A stretch of DNA of 64,000 nt from Epiperipatus broadwayi (GCA_028023455.1 JAQFVV010012435.1:3038001-3102000); one strand, 5' to 3'. Positions 12,790-23,691 are shown, numbered from the stretch's first letter. A program made the numbers and translations. Notes: generated by a model from the sequence alone, not told the origin.

Positions 12790-13215
12790 TGGCTGTTTAT
12801 TTTTTTTTTTAAGAAAAAATTTACAGTGTCAGCTAGCTACATTTGATAATTATAATAGTTTCATATAGAAGTTCAAAGTTTTGCAACAAATCTGTGTGGT
12901 ATTGTCATAACATTTACTGCAGTAGTCTGAGATGTCATCTCATCATCACAAATGATAATCTGTGCCCATGTGTCTACAAAGAGATGCTCTAGCACAAGGA
13001 GTTGATCTCTGTTTTTCATGCTTATTATTATTGTTTTAAAAGTTCTCCAAGGTCCACTATATCCTTGTCTGAAGGTATGCTGCCTCCTGGTGATTCATAA
13101 GGCATGTAGTAGGCATGTCGCTAGCCTGATAGTTGCATAGTTGCCTTCTTTAATTGCCCGATTAATTGACAGGACATTGCCATAGCCAGAGGAAATGCTT
13201 GCGATAATTTTGTTT

Positions 13216-16200
13216 CTAGTGCAACTCAGGTATGAGCGCCAGAAAGATGTGCTCCAGTGTTTCTTCGTGCATATTGTAGAATTTACACATGGGGCTTAAT
13301 TGACAAAATCCTCTTTGCATCACCAAAAAGTGACAGGTGGGAAAGAAGGACAAGCTAAACTTGATTATAAAATCGACCAGCTTTGGTCCTATCCACCAAT
13401 ATCTTGACTTCCTGAGCATTTGTTTTACAGACAGTCTTAATCGGGTAGATAATGGGTTTTGATTTGGGAAAAGGATTTTTTACACTTCCCAATATGTTTC
13501 CTGAGCATTTGTTTTACAGACAGTCTTAATCGGGTAGATAATGGGTTTTGATTTGGGAAAAGGATTTTTTACACTTCCCAATATGTTTTCCTAGCTTTCT
13601 CTAATTGTTTGGAAACTGAAAATAGAGTCCCCAGTTGTTCTTGTAGTTCTTTGATCCATTTACTGGGTATGGGTGGTGGTGTATCTGTGGGCTCCACAGT
13701 GTCTTTACTCTGATCCTTTTCTTTTTTATTGTGTATTTTCCTGAGCACTTTGCTCTTTGAACAAAGAACACCTTGACGGCATGGAGACCAAGTCCATTCA
13801 GGTCATGTGATCTCTGCACCTTGGCCAGACTGATGCATACAGTTTTTCTCTTCCATATCATCTTGGTGCAGGCTGAATTTATAGCATCCTGAAAACCCCT
13901 GGTCGGTTTGGGTAGGTAGTAGTTTATACGTGGAAACACCATCATATTTAACAATTCCACCTTGCCTGGGAGTGAGAAGGAGATCATTGAGAGAGAGTTT
14001 GTTATCTGCTTGGTTTTGTCCAAAAGATCCTGCTGGATGGCCCTCCTCATCGCTGTTTTGGGGAGGGCAATTGGGAGCCCAAGGAATTTCAGTGGATTCC
14101 CTGTATATCTTGATGGTACTGTAACACCCCTACTGATTTTCCAGACAACAGATTTGTCTGGGTTGATGGCCAGATTGAATTTGCCAGCATATCTGTCCAG
14201 CAGTTGGTATAGCCTTGGCAGGTATTTCTCAGAAGGGAGGAAAATGGTAACATCATCCACATATGAAATGTGGTGGAGTTACTCCTTTAGTGCTGGTACA
14301 AAGACTCCTGGTAGTTCTTTTTCCACATCTTCTAGTAGGGGATTCAGGTAGGTAATGAAACAAAAGGTGCTTAGTGGGGACCCCTGGGAGATTGATAGAT
14401 GTGGTCTGAAATCAGGTGCCAGGGAGCCATCAAGTGATGTGTGAATTGACCTGTTTAGCAACAAGTTAGCAATGATTTTAACATAGACAATAGGTACTCC
14501 ATAGTGCCTTAATAAGGATAGTAGTTTTGCTGGCATCATGGAGTCAAAGGCAGCTGCAAAGTCTATCTGAACAGCAACAGGCCCTGATTTTCGATGTGAT
14601 CTTACATGCTCCACCAGCAGCATGAAGTGCTGCACTGCCTCAATGGTGGATGAGTCTTTGTGTGCAAACTAGTGTACAGAGATCCTGGTAAGTAACTGCT
14701 GCTGGATCTTATCCTTAACCAATGATTCAATTGATTTGATGATTAGTGGGGACATTGAGATAGGTCTAATGTTAGATAAACTGGATGGATTGGTGAATTT
14801 TTTCATGTATGGTACAAGAGCAATTGGAATCAGGTCAGGAACACTTTGAAAGTCCCTGGCCAGCATATCGATTACTTTCTGTACTATTGGAACTGTGAAA
14901 TGGTTAAGGTGCAACAATACAAATCGGGGAATGCCATGTAAACCAGGATGCACATGTTCAGGATAGGATTAAAGCTTCTGGATGATTTGTTTCTCTGTTA
15001 TATTGTGTTCACCAACTTCTTGTTTATCATCCCAGATGTTACTGATGTCAAACTTTTGACTTTGGAGTTTTCTCTTGAAGTGTTCATGGATCTTATCTAG
15101 CATTGCAGCCCCAGAGTAGTTATGGTTGTCTATGTTGATTAATGATTGGATAGGCCTTTTTGTAGCACCAATGGCCCATCTCAGGTAGCTTTGCATCCAA
15201 TTTTGTTGTGTTGCCAAATAGATCTTGGCCCTTTTTGTCACAACATATTGTGCAAGCACCCTCTCTTTCTCCCTGTACTGTTTCTTTAACAATATGATCT
15301 TCCCAATTCCAGCATCAATTTATGATAATTCACTGACTCTCTTGCCAATGAAATCCAGCTCCCTGAGCAGCCTGTTTGGACCTTTGGTTTTTCAAGTGAA
15401 ATTGTTTATAAGGGAACTAAGTACGCCTACAAAGACTGAAAAAGCCTCAAGAGGTGACAATGAGAAAAGCTGGATCTTGTGGAAGAGGATATAAGCTTCT
15501 GAGAAGATCCATTCAGGTGTGCTGGCCTTGTTAAGCATTCTTATTGTTTTGATTTGGCATGAGGGAGTTAGTGATATGGGATCCAGTTGAAGGGAAATCA
15601 ACATGGCCAGATGATCCAAGAATGGAACAATTTGCAATGAGGCATGTAGCTCATGGTACAGTTCTGGACTATAATAAAGTAAATCAATTAGGGTTTTGTG
15701 CTGCCATGTGTAAAATGACTATGCATTGTTGGGAAAACATCCCTCCCCACACAACAGCACTCTGTTGAGTTTATGCAAATATTTTGATTAAACTGTTGAT
15801 AGGCCATGTTGAAGTCCCTAAACAAAATGACAGGTGGCACTGCTGATGCAAGAATAGAGTTGATCCTGCTTATTGTGAAGTTGATCTGCCTGGTGTCCTT
15901 CTGCATGTAGACATAAATTAAAATTAATGACATTCCAGAGATTGTGATTTCTATTATAATTAAATCATTGTTGAGGTATAGAGTTCTGCTTCTTTCTATG
16001 TTCAGTTGTTTATTAATGAGAATAGCAACACCTGAGGTGGCTGTGTTTGATGGGTAGAACTGAAAGACCCCAAACTGATTGGAGATTTGTATTATTTTAT
16101 TGTTGGTATTCAAATGAAGCTTTGTTTCACTCAGGCATACTATATGCATCTGACTATTCTTGAACCATCTTTGCAGGGCATATTCTCTATCTAAGGAGTT

Positions 16201-16239
16201 TAATCCTCTGACATTCATTCCACCGATATTAAGTTGCAT
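13216..16239 (-). pseudogene. LINE ORF2: AP endonuclease plus reverse transcriptase
   Basis: The start at 16,239 reads MQLNIGGMNVRGLNS, the usual N-terminus of an APE domain. Next come LSETKLH (catalytic Glu), TSGVAILINK, LFRDFN (expected GDFN, Gly replaced by Arg) and FLDHLAML (expected SDH, with Ser replaced). A frameshift between about 15,690 and 15,637 separates the endonuclease from the rest. From 15,637 to 13,601 one frame continues through only a few stops (near 15,392, 15,325, 14,966, 14,667 and 14,277): HPGLHGIPRF, RPISMSPLIIKSIE, VQIDFAAAFDS (first catalytic Asp), ISQGSPLS, then HISYVDDVTIFLPS (YVDD active site) and KFLGLPIAL. The C-terminal part at 13,419-13,216 has a C-x2-C-like CKFYNMHEETLEH zinc-finger block. 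Known role: target-primed reverse transcription. Loss of endonuclease residues and the stops make it non-functional. Confidence 0.9.
13411..13588. repeat. 89-bp tandem duplication within LINE ORF2
   Basis: Two almost identical consecutive 89-bp units (13,411-13,499 and 13,500-13,588). 89 is not a multiple of 3, so the duplication shifts the frame and adds to the disruption of the ORF2 C-terminus. Confidence 0.95.
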
Positions 16240-17346
16240 GATGATGGTGTTTTGGCTAGTCTTCTAATCTATGCATCAATCTTTTTGCGATTCAATTTGT
16301 TCCTGAGGTCCTGATGAGTTCCTGCACTGAGGAGGGTCCATCAAATTCCAGGACATCACTTGTCTCAAGTCCTCTGAGGTAGCTTGTGAGTTTTGCTGGT
16401 CCTTGACTGGTCCTCCAATCTGGATGTTACAAGGGTGTGTCTGCTGCAACTTTTCCTGTTGTAATTCTTTGTCTCTGTCTGCCATTCTAGATCTCTTTTT
16501 ATCATACTTTTTCCTTGGACTCATGGATCTACCACTCACTGGCTGAGCTATTGCTTCCTCAATGTTGGAATCAAACCACAAATTTACAGACTCTTCATCT
16601 TGAGAGCCAGAGGAGTCCTGTGTTTTCTTTTGCCTGTGTGATTCATAGGACAGTCTACAGGACTAGGTGCTGTAGCTTTGCTTTGACTACTGACAGTGGT
16701 TATATCTGATATTTCATTTATGAGATAATTGTTCTCTTGGGGTAAAGTGTCTGCCCCTAGCTTAAGCATTGTTTTGCTAGGGCTGTAATCAACCAACATG
16801 AGATTCTCTGGTGTCAGCTTCTTTTCAATTGCATCAATTATGGTACCACTGGGTTCTGTTTGCGGCATTTGGCTTTCATGTAGATCATCAGACCAATTAT
16901 AATATGCCTGCACAGCTTTATCACCATAGGAAGAGGCTGTGGGCCTCAAGCTATAGGAGGAATTCACATCCCAGTGGGCTCTACTATTCCTGCCCTGACA
17001 CCTTTGACATATTTTCTTTGGGCAGGCTTTTACTATATGTGATCTCTCCTGACATATAAAACACTGTGGTTTCACCCTGCGAAAGGATAGATATAAGGTG
17101 CAGTTGGGCTCTTCCAGAACTGAGGGTAAATCAAGTAAAGACACTCCATTCACAAGTTTGATAGTAAAAGCCACAGTGTTTGATGGCAGCTCTAGTCCTA
17201 CTCTTCTTTCACCCAAGTATTGAAGGCAGTGATGTTTACAAATTTGGTCAAGGATTTCTGCAGGTTTCCACTAGTGAAGTTCATATAACAATTCCTTACT
17301 ATCCCATGCACTACTCTTGGCCTAACCATATCTATTTTGACAAAAT

Positions 17347-17388
17347 GCCTTCCATTGAGAGAATTGTGCCTTCCATTGAGAGAATTGT
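17347..17388. repeat. 21-bp in-frame tandem duplication in ORF1
   Basis: Two perfect 21-bp units (17,347-17,367 and 17,368-17,388) give a repeated HNSLNGR on the minus strand. The frame is kept. Confidence 0.95.
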
Positions 17389-17762
17389 GCTCTTGCCTGA
17401 AAATCTCTTTCTGAATTATATTCTGGAATTCAACCACAAAGTACCTTCTGTTGGGGTGGTGATACACCCTTTTAATTGCATCAGCTAGCTGGTTTTCTTT
17501 TATTAGTGAGAATAATTGATCAGTTGGAAATTGGAAGAGATTGCATTTATTATTTGTAGTAGTCAAAATCAGAGTATGATCATTATTATAGTTTTGAAAT
17601 GAATTTATACAGAGTCAGAGGTAGCCTGTCATTGAATTCAGTGCTCACTGCTTCATAACTATCAATGTCTATTGGGGCATCTTCAAATTCAGTGTTGTGC
17701 ACATTGAACTCACTGGTCATCATATTTTCCTCCACATCAAAATCAATAAGAAATCTTCCTGA

Positions 17763-17830
17763 CATTTGATCTTTTGGAGTTTGGTTTTTCATAGTACATT
17801 TGATCTTTTGGAGTTTGGTTTTTCATAGTG
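17763..17830. repeat. 34-bp tandem duplication in ORF1
   Basis: Two consecutive units (17,763-17,796 and 17,797-17,830). The unit is not a multiple of 3 and shifts the ORF1 frame; the translated NQTPKDQM motif appears in two frames. Confidence 0.95.
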
Positions 17831-17933
17831 CTCTCTCCCTTTCCAGCTGCCATAGCATGGGTTATGGTATTATTTGAGTTGAGAGCACTTGCACTGGATT
17901 TTAACTTATCTGCATATGACATGATTTTAGTAG

Positions 17934-18250
17934 TCATAGAAGTATTAGATTTATAGATATTTTGAATATTTGCATTACTATTAAGCAAAGAAAATTTGTG
18001 TTCTTTTTTGCGTTTCCTGCTTTTGATGTATGATAGAAGAAGGCTGACATGATTTAGTCATAGAAGTATTAGATTTATAGATATTTTGAATATTTGCAAT
18101 GTATGATAGAAGAAGGCTGACATGATTTTAGTAGTCATAGAAGTATTAGATTTATAGATATTTTGAATATTTGCATTACTATTAAGCAAAGAAAATTTGT
18201 GTTCTTTTTTGCATTTCCTGCTTTTGATGTATGGTAGAAGAAGGCTGAGA
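17934..18250. repeat. Triplicated segment in ORF1
   Basis: Three head-to-tail copies of one ORF1 segment: 17,934-18,056 (full), 18,057-18,133 (with an internal deletion) and 18,134-about 18,250 (full). All start at the same 'gtcatagaagtattag' string on the plus strand. This splits the ORF1 frame. Confidence 0.9.
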
Positions 18251-18950
18251 ATGTGGAGTATTTCTACAGTTCTGCCAAATTTCCCAATCATTCATATTAT
18301 TTTTAAGTAGATTCCTTCCCCTTTGTAATATTTTTTTAGGCATCAAAACCTCTTGAGGATCAATATTTTCCACTGCTGTATCATGTTTGGCACTTGGGAT
18401 TATGATTCCAGAGTTTCTTTCCTGAAATTGGCCTTCTTTATTGTGAGATCCAGACACTTCCAGTACAGCGCCATCTGTGGTGTCTATTTTTGTGAAATTT
18501 TTAGTTTCAACCAGTTCCAATTTTGCATTTATTACTGTGGGCTTATTTTTGCCTTTTGCCTTCTGAGATTTTTGAGTATTGCGCAAATGTTGATCAATAA
18601 TGGGTATCCTAACTTTGTTTTGAGTTTCTATTAATTTTTCTGTGATATTTTTATAAGAATCTAGTGTTTTTGTTATAACATTATTTTTGGTTTCATTCTC
18701 AATTTTACTCTTTTTATCAGAATTTTTTGTCATTTTATTTAGCATAGATTTCTGGGGTATATAATCATTGTTGATACTACTTTGGGTTACTTTGACAGGT
18801 TTTTTAATGTTTTCTTTAATTTTACTGTTTGAATTCTGAGTGTGACAGTTCATTTTCTTTCTGCTTTGTTTAGACTGAGGTTTCTCCCCAGAATCCATTT
18901 TGAACCATTTATCAAAACGTTTCACAATGGAAATGAAGTTCTAATAATCT

Positions 18951-19939
18951 AATTTCACTTTTTTAAAGCCTTTAATCTTCTGAATATTTAAGAAAGGTTC
19001 TTATCTTTGCTGAAATCCTAGTAGGAGATCCATTTTTCAACAAATTCACAGTAAATCCAATGCAAATAAAATTACTTGATGTGTCCCTTTATTTGCTAGT
19101 ATGCGCCACCTGGCTGGCTGTTTATTCAATATTTATCAATATTAAATTGTCATACGATAATAAATGATTAATGATAATCATTAATATAATTATCTAAAGT
19201 TCTTACTATCAATGTGAAGGCAGAAATTTTGATATTTATAATTTAATGTATATATGTATTATTAATGTAATAAAGCTGTTTTTTGCTCAAAGCTGACTGC
19301 TTTATAAATGTAAATCACACGAAAGCAAAAGACGCCAATCAACCCAATAAACTTCAACTAGCTTTTAATGCAAACTTTTTCTTATAAATATAAAAGCTTG
19401 CTTTGACTACAGGTTGAAGATTATTAGTGTTAATAAGTATGGGCTACATTCATATAAATTATATATGTGTGCATGCACACACATTACCTACTTGTAAATA
19501 TATCCACCAAAGCAGGTGATATTAATGATTATAATCTGAGACAGATAGACATGAATTGTTTTCCAGATTCAAAATAGGTTTATATTTTTTCCCATCAAAC
19601 AACCAGTTTCTATACATCCAAGCTAGCTATTCATTTAGAGGTCAGTCAGTGGGTATCCAGCTATTCTTAGTTAAAAGATAAAAGCAAAAAAATAAAACCA
19701 CTTATTAAGCATGGTAAATACTTTTAATATGTTTTCTTTGTTAGTCCTTTTTAGAAGCCTTGCAGTGACCTATTTAATGGATGTTTTATTATTTCTGTAT
19801 GTAATACAATAAAAATTAAAAAAGTAACAGGCACTAAAATGGCATGAAAGAACATTGCTCTTTTTCATTAACTATATAAGATGATAATATATAATTTTTT
19901 TTTCTACAATACAAGCTTTTTCATACCTGCACTCCAATA
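18951..19939. other. Spacer, nothing recognised
   Basis: May include the 5' untranslated region of the LINE (to about 19,110). The rest is AT-rich with one short near-palindromic TG/CA run at about 19,466-19,484. Confidence 0.4.
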
Positions 19940-20156
19940 TGTAATATATAGGGTGTTTGAACTCAGACATTCACATGAGACTCAATTATCCATGCTATCT
20001 TATACTGCTGACACACTCGATCACACACATGTAGAAAAGATAAATAATCACCAATCTTTTCAACATGTGTGTGATCAAGTGTGTCAGCAGTATGAAATAG
20101 CATGGATAGTTGAAAGTCATGTAAAAGACTGAGTTCAAACTCCCTATATATAACAT
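19940..20156. mobile_element. Palindromic copy of the family C repeat (core lost)
   Basis: Left arm 19,940-20,050 and right arm 20,052-20,156 are reverse complements: the 'gtttgaactcag', 'tatccatgctat', 'ctgctgacacac' and 'cacacatgt' blocks recur inverted. These are the downstream half of the family C repeat seen intact at 38.7-38.95 kb, meeting exactly where the hammerhead core should be. The core itself is missing. Confidence 0.8.
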
Positions 20157-20719
20157 TATAAAAGTTATTATATAATAATTTATTTGTATATGACAAGATT
20201 TCAAATATTAAAATTAAATATAACCACATTATATACTTGATTTGGATATATTTACAGATATAATTAAATCATAATATAGAGCATTAAGATAGTAATACAA
20301 ATATCAAGCCTTTTTGGCTGGATAAATTAAATAAATGAAAATTTTATTCAGTTTTTGTTCTGTCACCTTTTATTACACATATATCTTTAGAATTGAGATA
20401 CTTTTCCTTAAAACATAAGTAGTAGCAGAAATATAGAGTCAGTGTCAAACAAACAATTGAGCAATATTAGAAATTTTTGTGATAAGAGCTTATTAATTAA
20501 TTATCATTTTTATAAATATTTCTTTTAATATTTATTTAACACAAAATATTTTAATTCATCTCATTTCTTTCAACTTTAATCATTTCTTCTTGCATCTAAT
20601 ATTATGTATTCATTTGTCCCTTTTATTTCATATTAATTTTGTTTTATACAGTGGAATTATCAATCCAGTGTTTTTGAAGGGAGTAGAAAAAATAAACAAT
20701 AGATATAATTATAGGGATT
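20157..20719. other. AT-rich spacer
   Basis: Nothing recognised. Confidence 0.5.
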
Positions 20720-21035
20720 CTGTCTTCAAATCCCTATAATTACATTTAAACTCCCAAGTTTATGGATTATGCTTGTATTTCAAATATTATAGATTCAGCC
20801 TGGATCTTAGCCATCCATCTTCTGAACATTTAAATGGACAAGATCCTATACATGAGGATCAAAGTGACTTAAAGTAAACATTGGCATGTGAATAATATAT
20901 GCATCAACAAAGATTTAAGCATTCCATTATCAGATTTTCAATGATATGGATGGTTGTAGAGTTGGCAGGTGGAGTAGATTGAACCCTGCACATTAAATAT
21001 TACAGATTTGCTATGTTAATATAAACTGAGTACTA

Positions 21036-21082
<47 letters not shown>

Positions 21083-21260
21083 ATGATATAGACCAATAGT
21101 GCTGATTCCAAATGAAATATGTATATTTATTATTTTTATATGTGTGTGGTTATGTTTATCTGTTGTATGAAATGAAGTGGATAGCTGAAGGGGACTTAAA
21201 AGTCTGTGTTCAAATCTCTTATAATTACATTTAAACTCCAAGAATATAAATTTTGCTTAT
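20720..21260 (+). mobile_element. Family C repeat, long degenerate copy
   Basis: Carries the upstream part (a block ending 'gatttgctat...aaactgag', 21,004-21,030), a (TA)n(TG)n run at 21,036-21,078, the core region and the downstream part ending 'gttcaaatctcttataatt'. The hammerhead core is decayed: ACCAA at 21,092 and GAAA at 21,114 remain, but CTGATGA has been lost. Confidence 0.75.
21036..21078. repeat. (TA)n(TG)n microsatellite
   Basis: Compound TA/TG run inside the family C copy, at the position where other copies have a short 'tatatatatgtgtggg' segment. Expansion seems to have started from that internal seed. Confidence 0.95.
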
Positions 21261-21264
21261 TATA

Positions 21265-21405
21265 TCTAGAGCTCACAAAACAAGCTCTTAACAAGCTTTG
21301 AGAATGTCCTCAACCCCAGACCAGTTTCTGCTTCTATAAATAACATTTGTAAATATGAGCTTTAATAAAATTAAGTCATGTGACATCTGATTTGATTTTT
21401 ATCAT
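21265..21405 (-). repeat. Family B-related repeat (E), copy 1
   Basis: Read on minus it has AGCAGAAACTGGTCTGGGG followed by an 'aagcttgttaagagct' block, matching the copy at 42,005-42,235 and the GAAACTAGTCTGGGG segment of family B. The CTGATGA half is absent. Confidence 0.55.
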
Positions 21406-21982
21406 TTTATGAATTATGCTTGTATTTCAAACAATAGATATGTAATGATTAATTTTATTAAAAATTATATATAAGAACTATTTTAATAATTACTTTTTTA
21501 TTCAAATAAAGTAAATTTGTTAGTTTTAAATAGTCTTTATCAATGCTGTGTTTTTCATGATATATATTTCACACTCATTATACAAATATTCATGATAATA
21601 TTAATTAAGCTTCAGTTGATTAAACTTTTTATGGTTGATACTAATAAATCCATTTCTTCAACTACTTCAATTTTAAATACAAATTTCAGTAGTGTATTTG
21701 CTTTCAACTAGACATTTGCTTGCATTGAACTAAAATATAATTATGGTGAATTTCTAAATGGTGAATTTCTTTAAATTCTCATTCACTTTGGATTACTATC
21801 ATTTTATCTCATGCATACATTTCCCTTGATGAATTAGAAGTGTTTCCTCTGTGTAAGCTAGCCTTGATATTGTCATTCGTTGTTATATTAATCTTACATT
21901 GGAATTTTTTCCAGTTTTCTAAAAAAATATTTAAAATATTATTATATGACTCTAACATATAACTCTAGCTTTTATATATATA
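21406..21982. other. AT-rich spacer
   Basis: Nothing recognised beyond short AT repeats and a TA run at about 21,974-21,986. Confidence 0.5.
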
Positions 21983-22038
21983 TATATGTCATATTATTAT
22001 TACTATTTGCGGGATATTCCGTGTAGTTAAAAAAGCTA

Positions 22039-22084
22039 AATGCTGACATTTCAGTACAATATCAAGTACCTTCCTCAGAGCATT
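22039..22084 (-). ncRNA. Hammerhead ribozyme motif, family A minus copy
   Basis: On minus: stem I 5' strand AATGCT, core CTGAGGA (fits CTGANGA), stem II GGTAC/GTACT around a TTGATATT loop (an extra A precedes the stem), core GAAA, then TGTC and stem I 3' strand AGCATT. The stem III segment is ATGT instead of ACGT, probably a CpG decay. Stem I pairs perfectly over 6 bp. Activity is untested. Confidence 0.6.
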
Positions 22085-22386
22085 CTCTTTCTCAAATTAT
22101 AATAAGAATGCACGTGAGATTTAAAATCGTTTTTATTGTTTTCTTTCTCCTCATATATTGGTTGAGAAGTTTTAAAATTTATTTTCTCTTTCAATAGCTT
22201 CTTCCAAATGTTGTTAATCTTCTTTAATTCACATCTTTCATTTATGCTCTTGGGCCTTTTAAAAATCTCTATAGCTTCTCTTAGCAATCTCTGGTCATAT
22301 TGTTCAATTTTTGCTAAAATATTTGTTTTTTCAAAATTGATATTGGACAGACTAATCGTAGAATAAATATTAGAAAGGAAGAACAC
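22075..22386 (-). pseudogene. PLE ORF C-terminus (after GIY-YIG), minus copy
   Basis: The frame ends with FEKTNILAKIEQYDQR, LLREAIEIFKRPKS, INNIWKKLL and SYYNLRKRML, then a stop. This matches the tail of PLE proteins downstream of the GIY-YIG endonuclease (the 'HxIxFENxxILxxxxxxxxRxxxExIEI' region). The GIY-YIG active site itself is not present. The stop falls within the hammerhead segment that follows. Confidence 0.8.
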
Positions 22387-22722
22387 ATTCTGGCAGTCAG
22401 AGAAAAATCCAATTCATCAGCTATTTATTCTCATATAAAATTAACAAATCATGATATCAATTTTGAAAAAACAAATAGTTTAGCAAAAATTGAACAATAT
22501 GATCAGAGATTGCTAAGAGAAGTTATAGAGATTTTTAAAAGGCCCAAGAGCATAAATGAAAGATGTGAATTAAAGAATATTAACAACATTTGGAAGAGGC
22601 TATTGGAAGAGAAAATAAATTTTAAAACTTCTCAACCAATATATGAGGAGAAAGAAAACAATAAAAACGATTTTAAATCTCACATGCATTCTTATTATAA
22701 TCTGAGAAAGAGAATGCTCTGA
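22365..22722 (+). pseudogene. PLE ORF C-terminus (after GIY-YIG), plus copy
   Basis: An open frame without its own start: KEEHILAVREKSNSSAIYSH, LTNHDINFEKTNSLAKIEQY, LLREVIEIFKRPKS, then SYYNLRKRML and a stop at 22,720-22,722. The H-x-I-x-F block is the conserved C-terminal side of PLE GIY-YIG domains. The copy extends 85 codons or so further upstream than the inverted copy would if symmetrical, so the junction of the two is at about 22,345-22,450. Only a fragment; no activity is possible. Confidence 0.8.
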
Positions 22723-22758
22723 GGAAGGTACTTGATATTGTACTGAAACATCAGCATT
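22713..22758 (+). ncRNA. Hammerhead ribozyme motif, family A plus copy
   Basis: Stem I AATGCT (22,713-22,718) pairs with AGCATT (22,753-22,758); core CTGAGGA at 22,719-22,725; stem II GGTAC/GTACT; GAAA at 22,745-22,748; then CATC where the other copies imply CGTC. Loss of the G of the cleavage-side pair probably weakens this copy. It overlaps the stop codon of the PLE ORF. Hammerheads at PLE ends are documented in the literature; I recognise the arrangement, not this specific element. Confidence 0.6.
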
Positions 22759-22800
22759 TAGCTTTTTTAACTACATGGAATATCCTGCGAATAGTAATAA

Positions 22801-22845
22801 TAATATGACATCTTTTATCCATGAAAATATTAGAATTAATATATA
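22801..22845 (-). repeat. Short RTE LINE fragment next to the PLE end
   Basis: Nearly identical to 7,243-7,283, the truncated upstream edge of the RTE fragment at 6.67-7.29 kb. Followed by a TA run to 22,859. Confidence 0.8.
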
Positions 22846-22861
22846 TATATATATATATAAA

Positions 22862-22965
22862 ACCATTAGAAATCAGTCAACACTTAGACAATCCCAATAT
22901 AAATAGCAATCAAGAATTTCAAACTGTTGTCAAGGCAACCTCCTTTTAGAAATAGAGGTGGAATA
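22862..22965. repeat. Repeat D, copy 1 (X-box-like core)
   Basis: A roughly 100-bp repeat flanked by a TA run, with near-palindromic GTTGTCAAGGCAAC at 22,926-22,939. Also found at about 30,655-30,740 (same orientation) and 39,710-39,800 (opposite). Confidence 0.7.
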
Positions 22966-23690
22966 TATATTGCTGTTCAGTAGTATTCTTTTCTCTTTCA
23001 TCATGGCTGTGTTATATAATCTAAGGTTTAGAAACTAAGAGATGCCAGATAATAAAATAGCACTGGATAGGAAGTTATTAAGCTCCATCATCTGGTATCT
23101 ACTAGTCATTAAAGTTTATATTAGGTGTAATAACTATGCTAAAAAAATAAAACTATGCTTTTATTTCAGTAATAGACAGGTAGGATCTTCCATTTTTTTG
23201 ATTAATACCAAATTCTGCATCTTGCTAATTTGTTTCTTTTGATGGTGCTCATAACCATATCGTCTATTAAACATGGAAGATTATGTCTAAACATTTTTAT
23301 TGTTTTTTATCAGGCAATGTAGAGGCATTATCTTAAATTAGATACTTACCACTGAACTAACTGGATGTACATCTCTTTAGACAATACTCATCATCTTTCT
23401 TATAATATCTTCATATGGCATTCTGCCATTGGTTAAAAACCATTGCCATATTCTCATCTCATAAAATAATTTATAAAATGAGAAATAATTCTATAGTTTA
23501 TTAAGGTATGACATAAAAATCTTTCTTGAATCTCTGTTAAGCAACTTTCTATTTAAAATTCAGTTTACATCTTCTTGACATGACTCAGGTTTTTTGTGAT
23601 TTGTTTTTCCTTCATTCTCTGATTCTTCCATTTTTTATGTAATTAGTTTATATTGAGTGTAGATTTCTGGATTATCATTTGAAGCAATCT
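22966..23690. other. Spacer, nothing firm
   Basis: AT-rich. Slightly coding-like minus-strand pieces occur near 23,400-23,470 but cannot be assigned. Confidence 0.4.
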
Positions 23691-23691
23691 T

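Larger units (their letters stand above)
16276..18925 (-). pseudogene. LINE ORF1: gag-like RNA-binding protein
   Basis: The N-terminal part (18,925-18,182, 247 codons) is Lys/Ser/Asn-rich and probably disordered. A repeat-damaged middle (18,250-17,586) follows. A globular part (17,566-17,198) holds FPTDQLFSLIKENQLADAIK and YFVVEFQN, which looks like an RRM/gag-like fold. The C-terminal part (17,216-16,584) has VNGVSLLDLPSVL, then a zinc knuckle CFICQERSHIVKACPK (C-x2-C-x4-H-x4-C) and a second C-x2-C-containing stretch KICQRCQ. A basic tail runs to 16,276, 37 bases before the ORF2 start. Known of the family: ORF1 proteins bind the element RNA and form the retrotransposition particle. The four open segments lie in different frames because of the tandem duplications. 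Confidence 0.8.
12799..18950 (-). mobile_element. Near-full-length two-ORF LINE (APE type)
   Basis: About 6.1 kb on the minus strand. ORF1 (18,925-16,276) is a gag-like protein with a zinc knuckle, and ORF2 (16,239 to about 13,216) holds an endonuclease, a reverse transcriptase and a C-terminal zinc-finger region. The 3' end is marked by a minus-strand A-run at about 12,799-12,812. The 5' end is placed just upstream of the first ATG of ORF1 but could lie further out. The ORF1/ORF2 layout with CCHC knuckles, and a C-terminal W..T.xxxWxxR-type block in the related piece at 34.9 kb, recall the L1/Tx1-like or I/Nimb groups; I do not assign a clade. It is the youngest-looking large element here, disabled by a handful of stops, a frameshift and four sets of local duplications. 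Confidence 0.9.
21983..22812. mobile_element. Two inverted Penelope-like element 3' ends (family A)
   Basis: A large palindrome. The left arm (21,983-about 22,345) is the element on minus and the right arm (about 22,450-22,812) the element on plus, with about 105 bases between them belonging to the plus copy. Both arms contain the end of the GIY-YIG ORF, a hammerhead motif and the terminal GCGGGATATTCCGTGTAG-type block. The arms look about 95 % alike by eye. Penelope-like elements are known for complex terminal-repeat arrangements, including inverted ones. Confidence 0.85.

Noticed and set aside
13930-14351. Open plus-strand frames of 64 and 129 codons
   Set aside because: They are antisense shadows of the minus-strand LINE ORF2, which has the family motifs.
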